NCBI GenBank assembly: GCA_028283725.1
Contig: JAPWKC010000004.1
Location: 1,240,001-1,304,000 of the forward strand
DNA length: 64,000 nt
Reading direction: 5' to 3'
Source of the DNA: Neorhizobium sp.
GTDB taxonomy: Bacteria; Pseudomonadota; Alphaproteobacteria; Rhizobiales; Rhizobiaceae
Under the pieces are notes generated by a model that saw only the letters and a program-made list of their open reading frames with translations, ran no database searches and was not told the DNA's origin. Shown in pieces: positions 46,401 to 55,274 of this stretch. Both the position numbers and the translations under genes were made by a program. Position 1 is the stretch's first letter. Each line of letters begins with the position of its first letter.

Positions 46401-46638
46401 AAGCGCCCGCCCGATCGTGCAGGCGGTCCTCGGTCTTGGAAAGGCGCTTGGCCTGTCGGTGACGGCCGAGGGCGTGGAAACCAACGAGCAGCTTGCGCTT
46501 CTGACCGCCGACCAGTGCACGGAGGTGCAGGGCTTCCTTCTGGCAAAACCGCTGGTGGCCGAACAGATCAGCGAACTGCTGAACGAAATCCCGGAGCTCA
46601 ACACCAAGCAGTCGCGATCCGCATCTGCGGCACGCTGA
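43462..46638 (+). CDS. Five-PAS GGDEF-EAL sensor protein
   Basis: This 1058-residue protein has one diverged PAS module (about 12-130) and four closely similar PAS-PAC modules at about 135-256, 257-378, 379-500 and 501-622. A GGDEF domain (about 640-790, intact GGDEF near 702) and an EAL domain (about 805-1045, intact EAL near 831, DDFGTGYSSL near 955) follow. It can in principle make and degrade cyclic-di-GMP in response to signals sensed by the PAS modules. The modules resemble the heme- or flavin-binding PAS domains of Aer/BdlA-type proteins, which is inference. No membrane helix is present. It is not part of an operon with groEL, which ends in a terminator. Confidence 0.93.
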   Translation: MTSSTLDAKSLSPELRALNQMFATAKHDPSGKIVDANMNFVRLVGYGLNDLVGQDTSMLVSSSYQRNRDIRLWQELREGQMQERTALWIAHDGRELWVHSRYVPVTDEEGTVADIIQIVTDVTGQKAQEVDERGQVDAINQTQAVVHFSLEGVVLDANDLFLRAVGYARDELIGQHHSILVEDDYRQSQDYCDFWGALAAGEHKAGQYRRRHKNGCDVWLQAVYSPIFDLAGRPVKVVKYAADITAEKLRRADYEWQINAIQKSSSVITFDMFGTILDANENFLEATGYTLDEVRGRHHRMFVDRNFAHSTQYASFWHDLGQGKHRSGLYKRFDKGGNEIWLQASYNPIFDASGRAIKVMKFASVVTEERLLQAEHQGQIAAIHNSQCVISFELDGTVIDANENFLNAIGYRFGEVRGQHHRMFVDAEHAESTEYKAFWAELARGQHMAGEYKRLRKDGQEIWLQATYNPILDMDGRPFKIVKYATDVTREKLAHADYRGQIDAINKSQGVIVFELDGTIIDVNDNFLGTFGYAEDEIRGHHHSMLVEREFAESQAYEDFWQTLRSGNYHSGMYKRIGKDGREVWIQASYNPILDLNGNPRRVIKYATDVSSNVAIAEAFEDAKRQAHHDSATSLPNRVKLSTFMNAHLGGETANMAVFYIDLDRFKPINDTLGHHMGDKVLGEVADRLRRALRDEQMVARVGGDEFVIAAPGMPVENIERFCRKLYDLVTAPIRHERGEMSVGMSIGIAIAPTDGSTPDELLRAADAALYRSKQNGRGHYSFFATEMNDKIMAQRKLAEEMRHSLSAGHFYLEYQPRFDTRARTIRSVEALVRWAHPERGRISPADFIPLAEQNGLIVPLGDWILKTACENAVGWTGVGVSVNVSPVQFRDTNLVAKVRDCLKETGLPGELLELEITEGVLLEDADRAIEVLEALKKLGVKLAMDDFGTGYSSLSYLRNFPFDVIKIDRSFISDLDSRESARPIVQAVLGLGKALGLSVTAEGVETNEQLALLTADQCTEVQGFLLAKPLVAEQISELLNEIPELNTKQSRSASAAR
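43864..45328 (+). repeat. 366-bp internal repeats encoding tandem PAS modules
   Basis: The aligned codons for the motif Gln-Ile/Val-x-Ala-Ile start at 43864, 44230, 44596 and 44962, exactly 366 bases apart. Four copies of 122 codons therefore lie in tandem with no insertion or deletion at these anchors. Confidence 0.9.
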
Positions 46639-46807
46639 TCGCTATCGACGGTGGCACCCTGCCGAGCGGCGGGGCGCCACCGTTCATCAATAGAGAACAA
46701 TCCGTCTAGCAACGTTCATCTTTCGGATTGCAACGAAAACTGGCATTTACCTCTCCAGACGAATTCACCGCCGCTGCAAAGGCACGGCGCGCAACCGGAG
46801 AGTTTCC

Positions 46808-47254
46808 ATGTCCAATACCCAAAGCACCGTCATCCTCATCGCCCGCATCCTTCTGTCGTTCATGTTCATCATGTCCGGCTTCGGCAAGCTGACAGACCCG
46901 GCTGCGACCGCCGGCATGATCACCGGCGCCGGCCTGCCTGCCGCCACCTTGCTGACCTATCTTGCCGGCCTCTTCGAACTCGGCACCGGCCTTGCCGTTC
47001 TTCTCGGCTTCCAGGTCAAGATCATCGGCTGGGCACTGGCGCTGTTCTGTGCCTTCACAGGCGCCGTCTTCCACTCGGGCACCGTTGCCGTACCGGGTTG
47101 GCCTGACGCCGCTCTCGGCTGGATCAACGCGCTGAACGGCATCATGCTGATGAAGAATTTCACGCTGGCAGGTGCCTATATCCTGCTCGCCACGTTCGGT
47201 GCCGGCGCTTACTCGCTCGATGCACGCCGCGGTTCTGTCGCAATCGCTGCCTAA
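46808..47254 (+). CDS. DoxX family membrane protein
   Basis: This 148-residue protein has four membrane helices (about 8-28, 48-72, 75-95 and 105-130). The DoxX signature opening ARILLSFMFIMSGFGKLTDP is clear. DoxX family proteins include subunits of quinol oxidases and many proteins of unclear redox or stress function. GGAGA lies seven bases before the ATG. A terminator follows at 47281-47312. The 169-base gap from the PAS-GGDEF-EAL gene suggests independent transcription. Confidence 0.9.
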   Translation: MSNTQSTVILIARILLSFMFIMSGFGKLTDPAATAGMITGAGLPAATLLTYLAGLFELGTGLAVLLGFQVKIIGWALALFCAFTGAVFHSGTVAVPGWPDAALGWINALNGIMLMKNFTLAGAYILLATFGAGAYSLDARRGSVAIAA

Positions 47255-47279
47255 GCTTTCAATCGTTCCCTGCCAGATA

Positions 47280-47312
47280 GGCCCGCCGGTTCGCTGCCGG
47301 CGGGTTTCCTAT
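47280..47312 (+). terminator. Rho-independent terminator after the DoxX gene
   Basis: The stem GCCCGCCGG / CCGGCGGGT is followed by TTCCTATTTT on the plus strand. It lies 26 bases after the DoxX stop and between convergent genes; it may also act on the methyltransferase transcript. Confidence 0.8.
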
Positions 47313-47338
47313 TTTCACGACGGGAAAAAGATCGGGCG

Positions 47339-47947
47339 TCAGCGCCTGATATTGCGGGCAAGCCAGATGGTTGCCCCGCCGCAGCCCGGATCCTGCGAGG
47401 CCTGCGCCACCACTTCGAAACCGTTCTTGACCAGCAGCGCCTCGTATTCATCGAGCGAAAGACTGGCGTGATAGAGCGGCTCTCCTCCGAACTCGCCCAT
47501 GGCTTCGCCCTCGAAGTGGCCGCTGGTAAACATGAGCGCGGCCCCCGAGCCCGCCATGGCGGCAAAGCGCGGAAACATCGCCCGCTGATCGGCGGCGTTC
47601 AGATGGAAAAAGCTGTGCCAGGCAAGAATGCCATCGAACTTGGTCGGAATATAGAATTTCCGCATGTCGGCGACATACCAGCCAAATTGCGGCGCGCGCT
47701 TGCGGGCAAGGCCAATCATCGTTTCGGATGTATCGACACCCGTGACATGGTGCCCGCGTTGCAGCAGATAGGCGGCAATAGGCTCGCCTACGCCACAGCC
47801 GAGATCGAGAACCTGGCCGCGCGGCTTCATTGTCGAAATGAAACGATCGAGCCAGGGGCGCTCGAACAGGTTGCGCCCACGCATCTGGTCGAAAAGCAGT
47901 GCGTGGCGCTCGTAGAGCGCGATGATATTGGCGTCTTCGCCGGCCAT
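47339..47947 (-). CDS. Class I SAM-dependent methyltransferase
   Basis: This 202-residue Rossmann-type methyltransferase has motif I VLDLGCGVGEPIAAYLL (about 45-61) and the VTGVDTSETMIGLAR post-I segment (about 68-82). A motif V region FHLNAADQRAMFPRFA lies near 117. The methyl acceptor is unknown. The start overlaps the hisG stop by one base (TGATG), so it is the last gene of the hisS-hisZ-hisG transcript. The functional link to histidine synthesis or tRNA charging is unclear. The position could be incidental, but the overlap makes coordinated expression very likely. Confidence 0.9.
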   Translation of the reverse strand: MAGEDANIIALYERHALLFDQMRGRNLFERPWLDRFISTMKPRGQVLDLGCGVGEPIAAYLLQRGHHVTGVDTSETMIGLARKRAPQFGWYVADMRKFYIPTKFDGILAWHSFFHLNAADQRAMFPRFAAMAGSGAALMFTSGHFEGEAMGEFGGEPLYHASLSLDEYEALLVKNGFEVVAQASQDPGCGGATIWLARNIRR

Positions 47948-48645
47948 CAGAATACCTTGCGGACTGCCTCGACGATCTCTGCCACGCGCGGGTTCGCCTC
48001 GTGTTCGGCCTTGCGCGCCCGGACAAGGCAGGCTTGCGACTTCAGGATCACGCCATCGGACAGGATCTTCAGGTGATTGGCCTTCAGCGTCGAACCGGTC
48101 GAGGTGATATCGACGATGATATCCGCCTGCCCTGCCGCCGGCGCACCTTCGGTGGCGCCCAGGCTTTCGACGATGCGATAGAGCTGGATACCATGGCTGC
48201 CGGAGAAATGCTGCTGCGTGAGGCGCCAGTATTTCGTGGCGATCTGCAGGCGGCGACCGTGGCGCGAGCGGAAATCGGCAGCAACGTCGCCGAGATCCGC
48301 CATGGTCTCGACGTCGAGCCAGATTTCCGGAACGGCGACCACGACATCCGCATGGCCGAAGCCGAGGCGGGCGACGATCTCGACCCGGCGATCGGCATCG
48401 ACCAGGCCTTCGCGCACCAGATCCTCACCGGTCACACCGAAATCGACACTGCCGTGGCCGAGTTCGCGCGCGATTTCGGAGGCAGAGAGGAAGGCGATCT
48501 CGATATCGTCATGGCCTTCGACGCGGCCGCGATAGGACCGGTCATTGCCGACTGCGACAATCGGCAGGCCGGCGCGTTCGAAGATTGCGGATGCATCATC
48601 CTTCATGCGGCCCTTGGAGGGCAGAGCGATGGTGATCGTCGACAT
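47947..48645 (-). CDS. hisG: ATP phosphoribosyltransferase catalytic subunit (short form)
   Basis: This 232-residue short-form HisG makes the first committed step of histidine synthesis, joining ATP and PRPP. It starts [15 protein letters not shown], shows EDLVREG near 80 and has the PRPP-binding [20 protein letters not shown] near 170. The short form lacks the C-terminal allosteric ACT-like domain and needs HisZ, encoded immediately upstream, for activity and feedback control. The start codon overlaps the hisZ stop by one base. The ATG at 48645 is chosen; an upstream in-frame ATG would add sequence within hisZ. Confidence 0.95.
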   Translation of the reverse strand: MSTITIALPSKGRMKDDASAIFERAGLPIVAVGNDRSYRGRVEGHDDIEIAFLSASEIARELGHGSVDFGVTGEDLVREGLVDADRRVEIVARLGFGHADVVVAVPEIWLDVETMADLGDVAADFRSRHGRRLQIATKYWRLTQQHFSGSHGIQLYRIVESLGATEGAPAAGQADIIVDITSTGSTLKANHLKILSDGVILKSQACLVRARKAEHEANPRVAEIVEAVRKVF

Positions 48646-49760
48646 CAGCGCGACCTCGCCTTTTCGATACGGTCCAGCCACAGCGAGAAGCCGACGGCCG
48701 GAATGTCTTCACGGGCCCCGAGCAGCGTCAGCAGCCGGTCGAAACGACCGCCGCCGACGAGAACCGCATCATCGCCCTTCTGCGTGACCTCGAAGACGAG
48801 GCCGGTGTAATAATCCAAAGGACGGCCGAAGGCTGCGCGGTAGGTGATCCTCGACAGATCGATGCCCAGTTCGGCAAGCGCCTCAACCCGCTTTTCGAAA
48901 TCCGACAGCGCCGGGCCCAGAGCAAGGCCCGCAGCATCTGCAAAGCCCGCGAGCGCGGCAGCGGCCTCGGTCAGCGGCAGTTCCAGCGACAGGAATTCGC
49001 TGAGAAGCAGGAGGGCCGCGCCATCGAGCCGGGTTTCGGCCAGCGCCAGCTTTTCCTTCATGCGCGCCGCAATCTCGCGCGGCGAGCGGCTGGCATTGGT
49101 GGAATAGCCGGTTTCCTGCATCGTCCGGTCGATATGGGCGATAAGAGCCGCCTCGTCCTGCTTCAGCAGCGCCAGGAGATCCGGCGAAAGGCCGGAGACC
49201 GGCTGCGGGCTTGCGAGCGTCAGGAGAAGCTGTTTCAGGAGTGCCGTGTTTCCAAAACCCTGGATCAGCCGCTTCTGCCAGCCGAGCGGCAGGCCGAGCG
49301 AGCGGACGACGGCCTCGAACACCGTCTGATCGCCGAGCGTCACGGACAGCGCGCGGCCAGGGAGCAAGGCCGCGATGATTTGCACCGCATCGTTGATCGC
49401 GCGGGCATCGGCCTTTGCGACATCGCGTTCGCCGAGATCCTCGATGCCGGCCTGATAAAACTCGTTGTCCCCATCGCGGCGCTGGCGGAACACTTCGCCG
49501 AGATAGCCGTAACGCCGCGGCGTGCCGGTGGCGCTTTCGATATGGCGCAGGCAGACCGGAATGGTGAATTCCGGCCTGAGGCACAGGCTTTCGCCGCGTT
49601 CGCTTTCCGTCAGGAAGATGCGTCGGCGCAGATCTTCGCCGGCCATGTCGAGAAAGGGTGCGGCCGGCTGGATGACCGGCGTGTCGATGCGAACGGCACC
49701 GCGGCCGGAAAATTCGTCGAGAAGGCGGTCGGAAAATTCCGGCATGTTGATCAGAGGCAT
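48645..49760 (-). CDS. hisZ: ATP phosphoribosyltransferase regulatory subunit
   Basis: This 371-residue paralogue of histidyl-tRNA synthetase has no aminoacylation activity. It binds histidine and PRPP and forms a hetero-octamer with short HisG. It keeps the class II core features (a motif 2-like region near residue 75-90, [12 protein letters not shown]) and a motif 3-like GGGRFDRLL near 330. It follows hisS after 45 bases and overlaps hisG. The order hisS-hisZ-hisG, synthetase followed by its catalytically inactive paralogue, is standard in rhizobia. Confidence 0.95.
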   Translation of the reverse strand: MPLINMPEFSDRLLDEFSGRGAVRIDTPVIQPAAPFLDMAGEDLRRRIFLTESERGESLCLRPEFTIPVCLRHIESATGTPRRYGYLGEVFRQRRDGDNEFYQAGIEDLGERDVAKADARAINDAVQIIAALLPGRALSVTLGDQTVFEAVVRSLGLPLGWQKRLIQGFGNTALLKQLLLTLASPQPVSGLSPDLLALLKQDEAALIAHIDRTMQETGYSTNASRSPREIAARMKEKLALAETRLDGAALLLLSEFLSLELPLTEAAAALAGFADAAGLALGPALSDFEKRVEALAELGIDLSRITYRAAFGRPLDYYTGLVFEVTQKGDDAVLVGGGRFDRLLTLLGAREDIPAVGFSLWLDRIEKARSR

Positions 49761-49805
49761 CGGAATGCTCCCGACAGTTTTTCAGGGCGCAGGGAAAGCG
49801 AGGTT

Positions 49806-51326
49806 TCAGGCATCCATCGCCCGCCTGCGGTCTTCCGCCTGGGCGGCGAGGATTTCCTTCACCTTGGCCACGAGATCGGCCTCCGACACCGTTTCCTGCG
49901 CGACACGGGCTTCACGCCACGAGGCGTTGTCCTCGATCTCGCCCGAGAGGCGTTTGCCTTCGATGAGGTCCTTCAGCTGCACGACGCCTTCGGCGCGCTC
50001 GTCTCCACCCTGGATGATGGCGATCGGGCAGCCGCGGCGATCGGCATATTTCAGCTGGTTGCCGAATTTCTTCCAGTTGCCCTGGTACATTTCGGCCCGA
50101 ATACCCTCGTTGCGCAGCGCCTGCGTGAAGCGCTGGTAACGGCCCATGCTCTCGACATCACCATCCATGACGGTGATCAGAACCGGTGCAATCACCTCGT
50201 CGCGGCCAAGCTTGCCGAGGTTCTTCAACGCCGTCATCAGGCGCGAGACGCCGATGGAAAAGCCGGTCGCAGGGACCGGCTGGCCCATGAAGCGCGACAC
50301 GAGACCATCATAACGCCCGCCGCCGCCGACCGAACCGAAGACGACCTTTTCGCCCTTCTCGTTGGTGACGTCGAAGGTGAGTTCGGCTTCGAAGACGGGG
50401 CCGGTGTAATATTCGAGGCCGCGGACGACGGAGGGGTCGATCTTGATGCGGTCGGGGCCATAGCCGGCACCGGTCGCCAAGGCGCCGATGACGTTCAGCT
50501 CCTCGACGCCCTCGGCGCCTTTTTCCGTGCCGGCAACCAGTTCCGCCAGCTGGGCGGCACTTTCGGCATAATCCTTGATGCCGACGAAGAAGAGGACCTT
50601 TTCGATCTGCTCCTCGTTCAGGCCGGCACCCTTGGTGAAATCGCCGCTTTCATCCTTGCGGCCGGCGCCGAGCAGGAGCTTGACGCCCTCGGGGCCGAAC
50701 TTGTCGAGCTTGTCGATGGCGCGCAAAACGTTCAGACGCTGGCCGGCCTTGTCCTCGCCGCCCAATCCGACCGCTTCCATCACGCCGTCGAGAACCTTGC
50801 GGTTGTTGACGCGGATGACGTAATCGCCTCTGCTGATGCCGAGCGCTTCCATCGCATCGGCCATCATCATGCACATTTCGGCATCGGCCTGGACGCCCGG
50901 CGCACCGACCGTATCGGCATCGAACTGCATGAACTGGCGGAAACGGCCCGGACCCGGCTTCTCGTTGCGGAAGACATAGCCGGCGCGATAGGTGCGGAAT
51001 GGCAGCTGGATCTCGTTGAAGTTTTCCGCGACATGGCGGGCAAGCGGCGCCGTCAGATCGTAGCGCAGCGACATCCACTGGTCGTCGTCATCCTGCAAGG
51101 AGAAGACGCCTTCGTTCGGGCGGTCGCTGTCTGGCAGGAATTTTCCGAGCGCATCGGTATATTCGAAGAGCGGCGTTTCGACCGGATCAAAACCGTAGCG
51201 CTCGTAGACTTCGCGGATCTTGGCGATCATCTCGTTGGTGGCATGGATATCGGCAGCCGAACGATCGACGAAGCCGCGCGGAAGGCGGGCCTTGAGTTTC
51301 TGCGGTTTCTTCTGCTTGTCGCTCAT
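49806..51326 (-). CDS. hisS: Histidine--tRNA ligase
   Basis: This 506-residue class II synthetase charges tRNA-His. It starts with the class II motif 1 region around [15 protein letters not shown]. Motif 2 lies near residue 115-130 ([25 protein letters not shown]), the histidine A motif GLEYYTGP near 310, and motif 3 in [12 protein letters not shown] near 345. The C-terminal anticodon-binding domain runs from about 390. It heads a leftward operon with hisZ, hisG and a methyltransferase, and it is divergent from the copper-associated pair. Confidence 0.96.
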   Translation of the reverse strand: MSDKQKKPQKLKARLPRGFVDRSAADIHATNEMIAKIREVYERYGFDPVETPLFEYTDALGKFLPDSDRPNEGVFSLQDDDDQWMSLRYDLTAPLARHVAENFNEIQLPFRTYRAGYVFRNEKPGPGRFRQFMQFDADTVGAPGVQADAEMCMMMADAMEALGISRGDYVIRVNNRKVLDGVMEAVGLGGEDKAGQRLNVLRAIDKLDKFGPEGVKLLLGAGRKDESGDFTKGAGLNEEQIEKVLFFVGIKDYAESAAQLAELVAGTEKGAEGVEELNVIGALATGAGYGPDRIKIDPSVVRGLEYYTGPVFEAELTFDVTNEKGEKVVFGSVGGGGRYDGLVSRFMGQPVPATGFSIGVSRLMTALKNLGKLGRDEVIAPVLITVMDGDVESMGRYQRFTQALRNEGIRAEMYQGNWKKFGNQLKYADRRGCPIAIIQGGDERAEGVVQLKDLIEGKRLSGEIEDNASWREARVAQETVSEADLVAKVKEILAAQAEDRRRAMDA

Positions 51327-51633
51327 GATCGAAAATCCATAGGAAGCGCCCTCGGGAACACAAAAAGGAAGGGCAAAATGTGAGCGGTTTCTTAGAGGAT
51401 GACAGCCGCAGCGGCAAGGGCGACCGCCGGGAAGAGCATTGCCGCATGGTATTAATCGACGTCAGAACGGCTGCGAGCCAATAACAGGCGCGTCTCACGC
51501 AAAATGGCAGGGCTGGTGATGCCCCTCGTTCAGGTGGGGATCGGCGGGAGATCTGTCGCCAAACGCGGGCTTGTGATGACATCCGTTCTCTTCGGCAGTT
51601 GATTTTGACGGTGCGTGCCGTAGATTCCGGCTC
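51327..51633. other. Divergent region between hisS and the Met/His-rich secreted protein gene
   Basis: These 307 bases hold no supported gene. They must contain two promoters, but no clear consensus promoter or copper-regulator operator was found by eye. Confidence 0.5.
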
Positions 51634-52083
51634 ATGTCGCGCTTCGCCGTCCTTTTGATGTTTCTCGCCTGGCTGCTCTATGGAGCGATGCCGGCAACAG
51701 CCATGCCGATGGGCGACAGTCCTATGACCGGCATGGACATGAGTGATATGGCCGGCGGGATCGCGCCGCATGCAATGACGGGCATGATGCATGACCACGG
51801 TGGATCGACCGGGTCATCGAATCGCGCTTCCGGTGCGGCATCGGGGCGCGTTCCGATTACGACAGCGCCTGCGGCAAAGGTGGCAGCCATCAGGGATGCG
51901 CCGCACTGTCCGCATGGCGGCAAGGTCTGCGTTGCGCCCTTCTGCGCCGCCTGCCTGACGCTTCTTCCAGAGCTCGTTTTCATCGACGGGCGGGCGGTCG
52001 CGTATCGCTACCCGGCACCCGGCCTTGTTCCGGATCGTCCATCCAACGGGCCGTCGCCTGCGACACCGCCGCCACGCGCCTGA
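51634..52083 (+). CDS. Hypothetical secreted Met/His-rich protein, possibly copper-related
   Basis: This 149-residue protein has a clear N-terminal signal sequence (about 1-23, cut after ATA). A Met/His/Asp/Gly-rich stretch follows (about residues 24-57; [19 protein letters not shown]), resembling metal-binding metallochaperone segments. Near residues 88-110 lie several cysteines ([15 protein letters not shown]) that could bind metal or form disulfides. The C-terminal part is Pro-rich. No named family was recognised; it resembles DUF2946-type short copper proteins only loosely. The next gene, 58 bases downstream, is a DUF305 copper-type protein, which supports a metal role. Confidence 0.7.
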   Translation: MSRFAVLLMFLAWLLYGAMPATAMPMGDSPMTGMDMSDMAGGIAPHAMTGMMHDHGGSTGSSNRASGAASGRVPITTAPAAKVAAIRDAPHCPHGGKVCVAPFCAACLTLLPELVFIDGRAVAYRYPAPGLVPDRPSNGPSPATPPPRA

Positions 52084-52141
52084 GCTGCCGTTTCTCGTCT
52101 CAATTCCATTTCAGTTTCAACGGACACGGAAAGGATATCCC

Positions 52142-52594
52142 ATGTCTGGAAAGATCGCGTTCGCGACATTTTCCCTCAGATCGCTTGCGGCGAGTGCTGC
52201 CCTCACCTTCACCTTCGCCAGCCACGGCATGGCGCAGGAGATGAAGGCCGGCGACCATTCCACGATGCAGATGGGGGGCATGAAGATGGACACCATGGCA
52301 CCCGCCCAAGGCGACAGCGCGTCCACCAAGGCGTTCAAGCAGTCGATGGAAACCATGCATCAGAACATGATGATCGAGTATTCGGGCAATGCCGATGCCG
52401 ATTTCGTGCGCGGCATGATCCCGCATCATCAGGGCGCCATCGCCATGGCCAAGGTGGAACTTCAATACGGCAAGGATCCGGCGATGCGAAAGCTTGCGCA
52501 GGATGTGGTGGCCGCACAGGAGAAGGAAATCGCCGACATGCACGCGTGGCTCAAGGCGCATGGCCAGGAAGCCGGGCAGAAACCGGCCAAGTAA
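52142..52594 (+). CDS. DUF305 (CopM-like) periplasmic copper-binding protein
   Basis: This 150-residue protein has a signal peptide (about 1-29, cut near SHGMAQ). A Met/His-rich mature N terminus ([19 protein letters not shown]) and the DUF305 core, with [21 protein letters not shown] near residue 85, follow. The HH and M residues of the family bind Cu(I)/Ag(I); the cyanobacterial homologue CopM confers copper tolerance. The ATG at 52142 has GGAAAGG about eight bases upstream. It follows the secreted Met/His-rich gene in the same direction and is likely cotranscribed. Confidence 0.88.
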   Translation: MSGKIAFATFSLRSLAASAALTFTFASHGMAQEMKAGDHSTMQMGGMKMDTMAPAQGDSASTKAFKQSMETMHQNMMIEYSGNADADFVRGMIPHHQGAIAMAKVELQYGKDPAMRKLAQDVVAAQEKEIADMHAWLKAHGQEAGQKPAK

Positions 52595-52687
52595 CCGATA
52601 ACAAGACGTGACGGCCTGACGGCCGCCATATTCCTGTCCGGTTGATCTCGGCTTATAAAGGACGAAAGGCCGGACAGGATATCAACC

Positions 52688-53392
52688 ATGCGTCCCATTA
52701 CAGCGATCGGCTTCGATGCCGATGACACGCTCTGGCAGAACGAACAGTATTACCGCCTCACCGAAGAGCATTTTCAGGCGCTGCTCGGCGATTTTGCCGA
52801 GGGCGCCCATGTGTCGGAGCGGCTGCTGGACGCCGAGCGCCGCAACCTCTCCCAATATGGTTTCGGCATCAAGGGCTTCACGCTGTCGATGATCGAGACG
52901 GCGATCGAGATAACCGAGGGCAATGTGCCGGCCAAAACGATCGCCAAGATCCTCGATATCGGACGCGATCTCCTCAGCCACCCGGTCGAAACCCTGCCGC
53001 AGGTGGAGGAGACGCTCAAGGCACTGAACGGCGCATATCTTCTGGTGCTGATCACCAAGGGCGATCTCTTCGACCAGGAGCGGAAGCTGGCGCAATCCGG
53101 GCTCGGCGACCTTTTCGATGCCATCGAGATCGTCAGCGACAAGAACGCCACCACCTATCGCCGGATCTTTTCCAAGGTCGCGGATGGTCCAGAACGGGCG
53201 ATGATGGTGGGCAATTCGCTGAAATCCGACATTGTGCCGGCGATTGCCGCCGGTGCCTGGGGCGTGTTCGTGCCGCATGCGCTGACCTGGGTTCTGGAAC
53301 ATGTCGAGGCGCCAACCGCCGCGCCGCGGTTCCGGCAGATCGAGCAGCTGGGCGATCTGCATCAGGTGCTTGACGAGATCAGGGGCGCGTGA
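52688..53392 (+). CDS. HAD family hydrolase
   Basis: This 234-residue haloacid-dehalogenase type enzyme has motif I FDADDTLWQN (about 7-16) and an alpha-helical cap (about 18-90). The motif II threonine is in LVLITKGDLFDQE (near 119), a lysine is near 150 (SDKNATTYRR), and MMVGNSLKSDIVPAIAAG (near 175) is the final acidic motif. It resembles YjjG/subfamily IA nucleotidases or sugar phosphatases. Substrate unknown. Its 3' end overlaps the convergent tag gene by 14 bases, so RNA polymerases on both strands may interfere. Confidence 0.88.
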   Translation: MRPITAIGFDADDTLWQNEQYYRLTEEHFQALLGDFAEGAHVSERLLDAERRNLSQYGFGIKGFTLSMIETAIEITEGNVPAKTIAKILDIGRDLLSHPVETLPQVEETLKALNGAYLLVLITKGDLFDQERKLAQSGLGDLFDAIEIVSDKNATTYRRIFSKVADGPERAMMVGNSLKSDIVPAIAAGAWGVFVPHALTWVLEHVEAPTAAPRFRQIEQLGDLHQVLDEIRGA

Positions 53393-54008
53393 ACCTCAGA
53401 CGCATCTCATCCACTTCCTTCTGGCAGAAGCAGCCTTCGAGATGGTCGTTGACCATGCCCATCGCCTGCATGAAGGCATAGACGGTGGTCGGGCCGACAA
53501 AGGTCCAGCCGCGTTTCTTCAGGATCTTGGAAAGGCGGGTCGAGACGTCCGTCGTCGGATTGGCGCGCAGCGTGGCAAGGTCCATCACGGCCGGACGCTC
53601 ATGGGCACCGGGCTCGAAGCTCCAGAAGAATTTGGCGAGCGCGCCGAATTCCTCACGCATCTCGACGGCCCGGCGGGCATTGTTGATGGTCGAGACGATC
53701 TTGCCGCGATGCCGGATGATGCCGGCATCGGCCACAAGCCTCTCGATATCGTCTTCACCGAACTGCGCCACCCTATCGAAATCGAAGCCGGCAAACGCGT
53801 TGCGGAAATTCTCGCGCTTGCGCAGGATGGTCAGCCAGGAGAGGCCCGACTGGAAGCCTTCGAGGCAGATCTTTTCAAACAGGCGCCGATCGTCGGTGAC
53901 GGGGCGTCCCCATTCCTCGTCGTGGTAGCGGCGATAGTCTTCCAGTCCGCCATGCCAGGCGCAGCGAAACCGGCCATCTTCGCCTTCGATAATGCCCTGC
54001 CCGTCCAT
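53379..54008 (-). CDS. tag: DNA-3-methyladenine glycosylase I
   Basis: This 209-residue base-excision repair enzyme removes 3-methyladenine from alkylated DNA. The zinc-binding set of the family is visible: cysteine in FRCAWHGG (near residue 15), histidine in YHDEEWG (near 29), and histidine and cysteine in VNDHLEGC (near 190). The helix-hairpin region NFRNAFAGFD is typical. The ATG at 54008 has GAGAGG six bases upstream; an in-frame start at 54068 is possible. No LexA or Ada operator was noticed. It is convergent with the HAD gene and divergent from the first L,D-transpeptidase gene. Confidence 0.94.
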   Translation of the reverse strand: MDGQGIIEGEDGRFRCAWHGGLEDYRRYHDEEWGRPVTDDRRLFEKICLEGFQSGLSWLTILRKRENFRNAFAGFDFDRVAQFGEDDIERLVADAGIIRHRGKIVSTINNARRAVEMREEFGALAKFFWSFEPGAHERPAVMDLATLRANPTTDVSTRLSKILKKRGWTFVGPTTVYAFMQAMGMVNDHLEGCFCQKEVDEMRLRFTRP

Positions 54009-54227
54009 GTCACGCCTCTCGTTAATGCCCTCGGCCACCGGTTTAGCATCGGTCAACCATGTTTCCAAACCGGACGCTAACCGTCTGAAAAGCTTTATCG
54101 CATCGGATCGCGACAGGGAGCCACCCGTTTACCATTCGCTTTCACCTGATCCTCACCATGCAGACAACAAAGCGTGCCCTTGATTGCCTTGGCGCACGCC
54201 TTTCCGGTGATTTGAACGGTGGATCCG

Positions 54228-55112
54228 ATGATGAAAAAGCCTCTTCTTGCCGCGCTTCTGACGCCGATTGTGGCCTTCGGCCTTGCGGCATCCGTGGCGC
54301 ATGGCGCCCTTGCCGACGATCGCTACCGCGAGCGGCCTCCTGTCGTGCTTAGCCCTGATCTCACCGCGCCCTGGGTGACGCAGCTGAATGGCGACGTCTC
54401 TGCGCCGCCGGCGCGTCCAGCCCGCGAAAACGGCCGCCCGGCGCGCGTCGCGCAGAACCGGGCCGCGGCCGCCTATGCAACGGGGTATCCGCCGCGCCCG
54501 GCAACACCTGAGGCCGATTACCGGCCGCTACAGCGCGCGCAGCCGCAACAGGGACCACGGCAGGTCATCCTTCGCCGCGGCTTCCTCGATCAGGACCGCG
54601 CACCGACCGTCGTACAGACAGCCGCCATGCGCCCGGCGCCGATCGCAAGCCATATCGATCCGCAATTTCTGCCGCAGATCGTCTCCTACCAAACCAAGGA
54701 GGCACCGGGCACGATCGTCATCGATACCAATAACCGCTTCCTCTATCTGGTGATGGCAAACGGCCAGGCACGGCGCTATGGCGTCGGCGTCGGCAAGCCC
54801 GGCTTCGAATGGGCCGGCGAGCATCACGTCACCCGCAAGGCGGAATGGCCGGGCTGGACGCCGCCGAAGGAAATGGTCGATCGCGAAGCCGCGAAAGGCC
54901 ACTATCTGCCGGCACATATGGAAGGCGGGCCGGAAAATCCGCTCGGCGCGCGGGCGATGTATCTCGGCTCGACACTCTACCGCATCCACGGCACGAACGC
55001 CCCCTGGACGATCGGGAACGCCGTTTCTTCGGGCTGTATCCGCCTGCGCAACGAGGACGTCACGGACCTCTACAACCGGGTCAAGGTCGGCACGAAAGTC
55101 ATCGTCATCTAA
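54228..55112 (+). CDS. L,D-transpeptidase (YkuD domain), copy 1
   Basis: This 294-residue periplasmic enzyme has a signal peptide (about 1-30, ending near GALADD) and a Pro/Arg-rich linker (about 45-130). The catalytic YkuD/ErfK domain follows (about 150-290): HGTN near 250, then SSGCIRLRNEDV with the nucleophilic cysteine near 267. Such enzymes form 3-3 peptidoglycan cross-links or attach outer-membrane proteins to peptidoglycan. Several starts are close together (GTG 54219, ATG 54228, ATG 54231); 54228 was chosen for the signal peptide. A paralogue follows after about 160 bases. Confidence 0.9.
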   Translation: MMKKPLLAALLTPIVAFGLAASVAHGALADDRYRERPPVVLSPDLTAPWVTQLNGDVSAPPARPARENGRPARVAQNRAAAAYATGYPPRPATPEADYRPLQRAQPQQGPRQVILRRGFLDQDRAPTVVQTAAMRPAPIASHIDPQFLPQIVSYQTKEAPGTIVIDTNNRFLYLVMANGQARRYGVGVGKPGFEWAGEHHVTRKAEWPGWTPPKEMVDREAAKGHYLPAHMEGGPENPLGARAMYLGSTLYRIHGTNAPWTIGNAVSSGCIRLRNEDVTDLYNRVKVGTKVIVI

Positions 55113-55162
55113 GGACAGATGAAACGTCCTTAACCAAGACGTGTGGCCCGACGGCCACGATA

Positions 55163-55188
55163 CCGCCCGGTTGTCGCATGCCGGGCGG
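55163..55188 (+). terminator. Strong intergenic hairpin between the L,D-transpeptidase genes (no T tail)
   Basis: CCGCCCGG and CCGGGCGG form a perfect 8-base-pair stem around a 10-base loop, 50 bases after the first transpeptidase stop. No T run follows, so it may be an incomplete terminator or an mRNA-protecting stem. Confidence 0.45.
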
Positions 55189-55274
55189 CTATATTCGCCC
55201 CCGCTGATCTTGTTCGAGCGGCCAAGGCAGGACATCCTGCATCCATGACTATCAAAAGTTCAACGGGGGTTTTG

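Noticed and set aside
49134..51383. A 749-codon plus-strand open frame antisense to hisZ and hisS.
   Set aside because: Shadow frame without domains, fully overlapping two well-supported genes.
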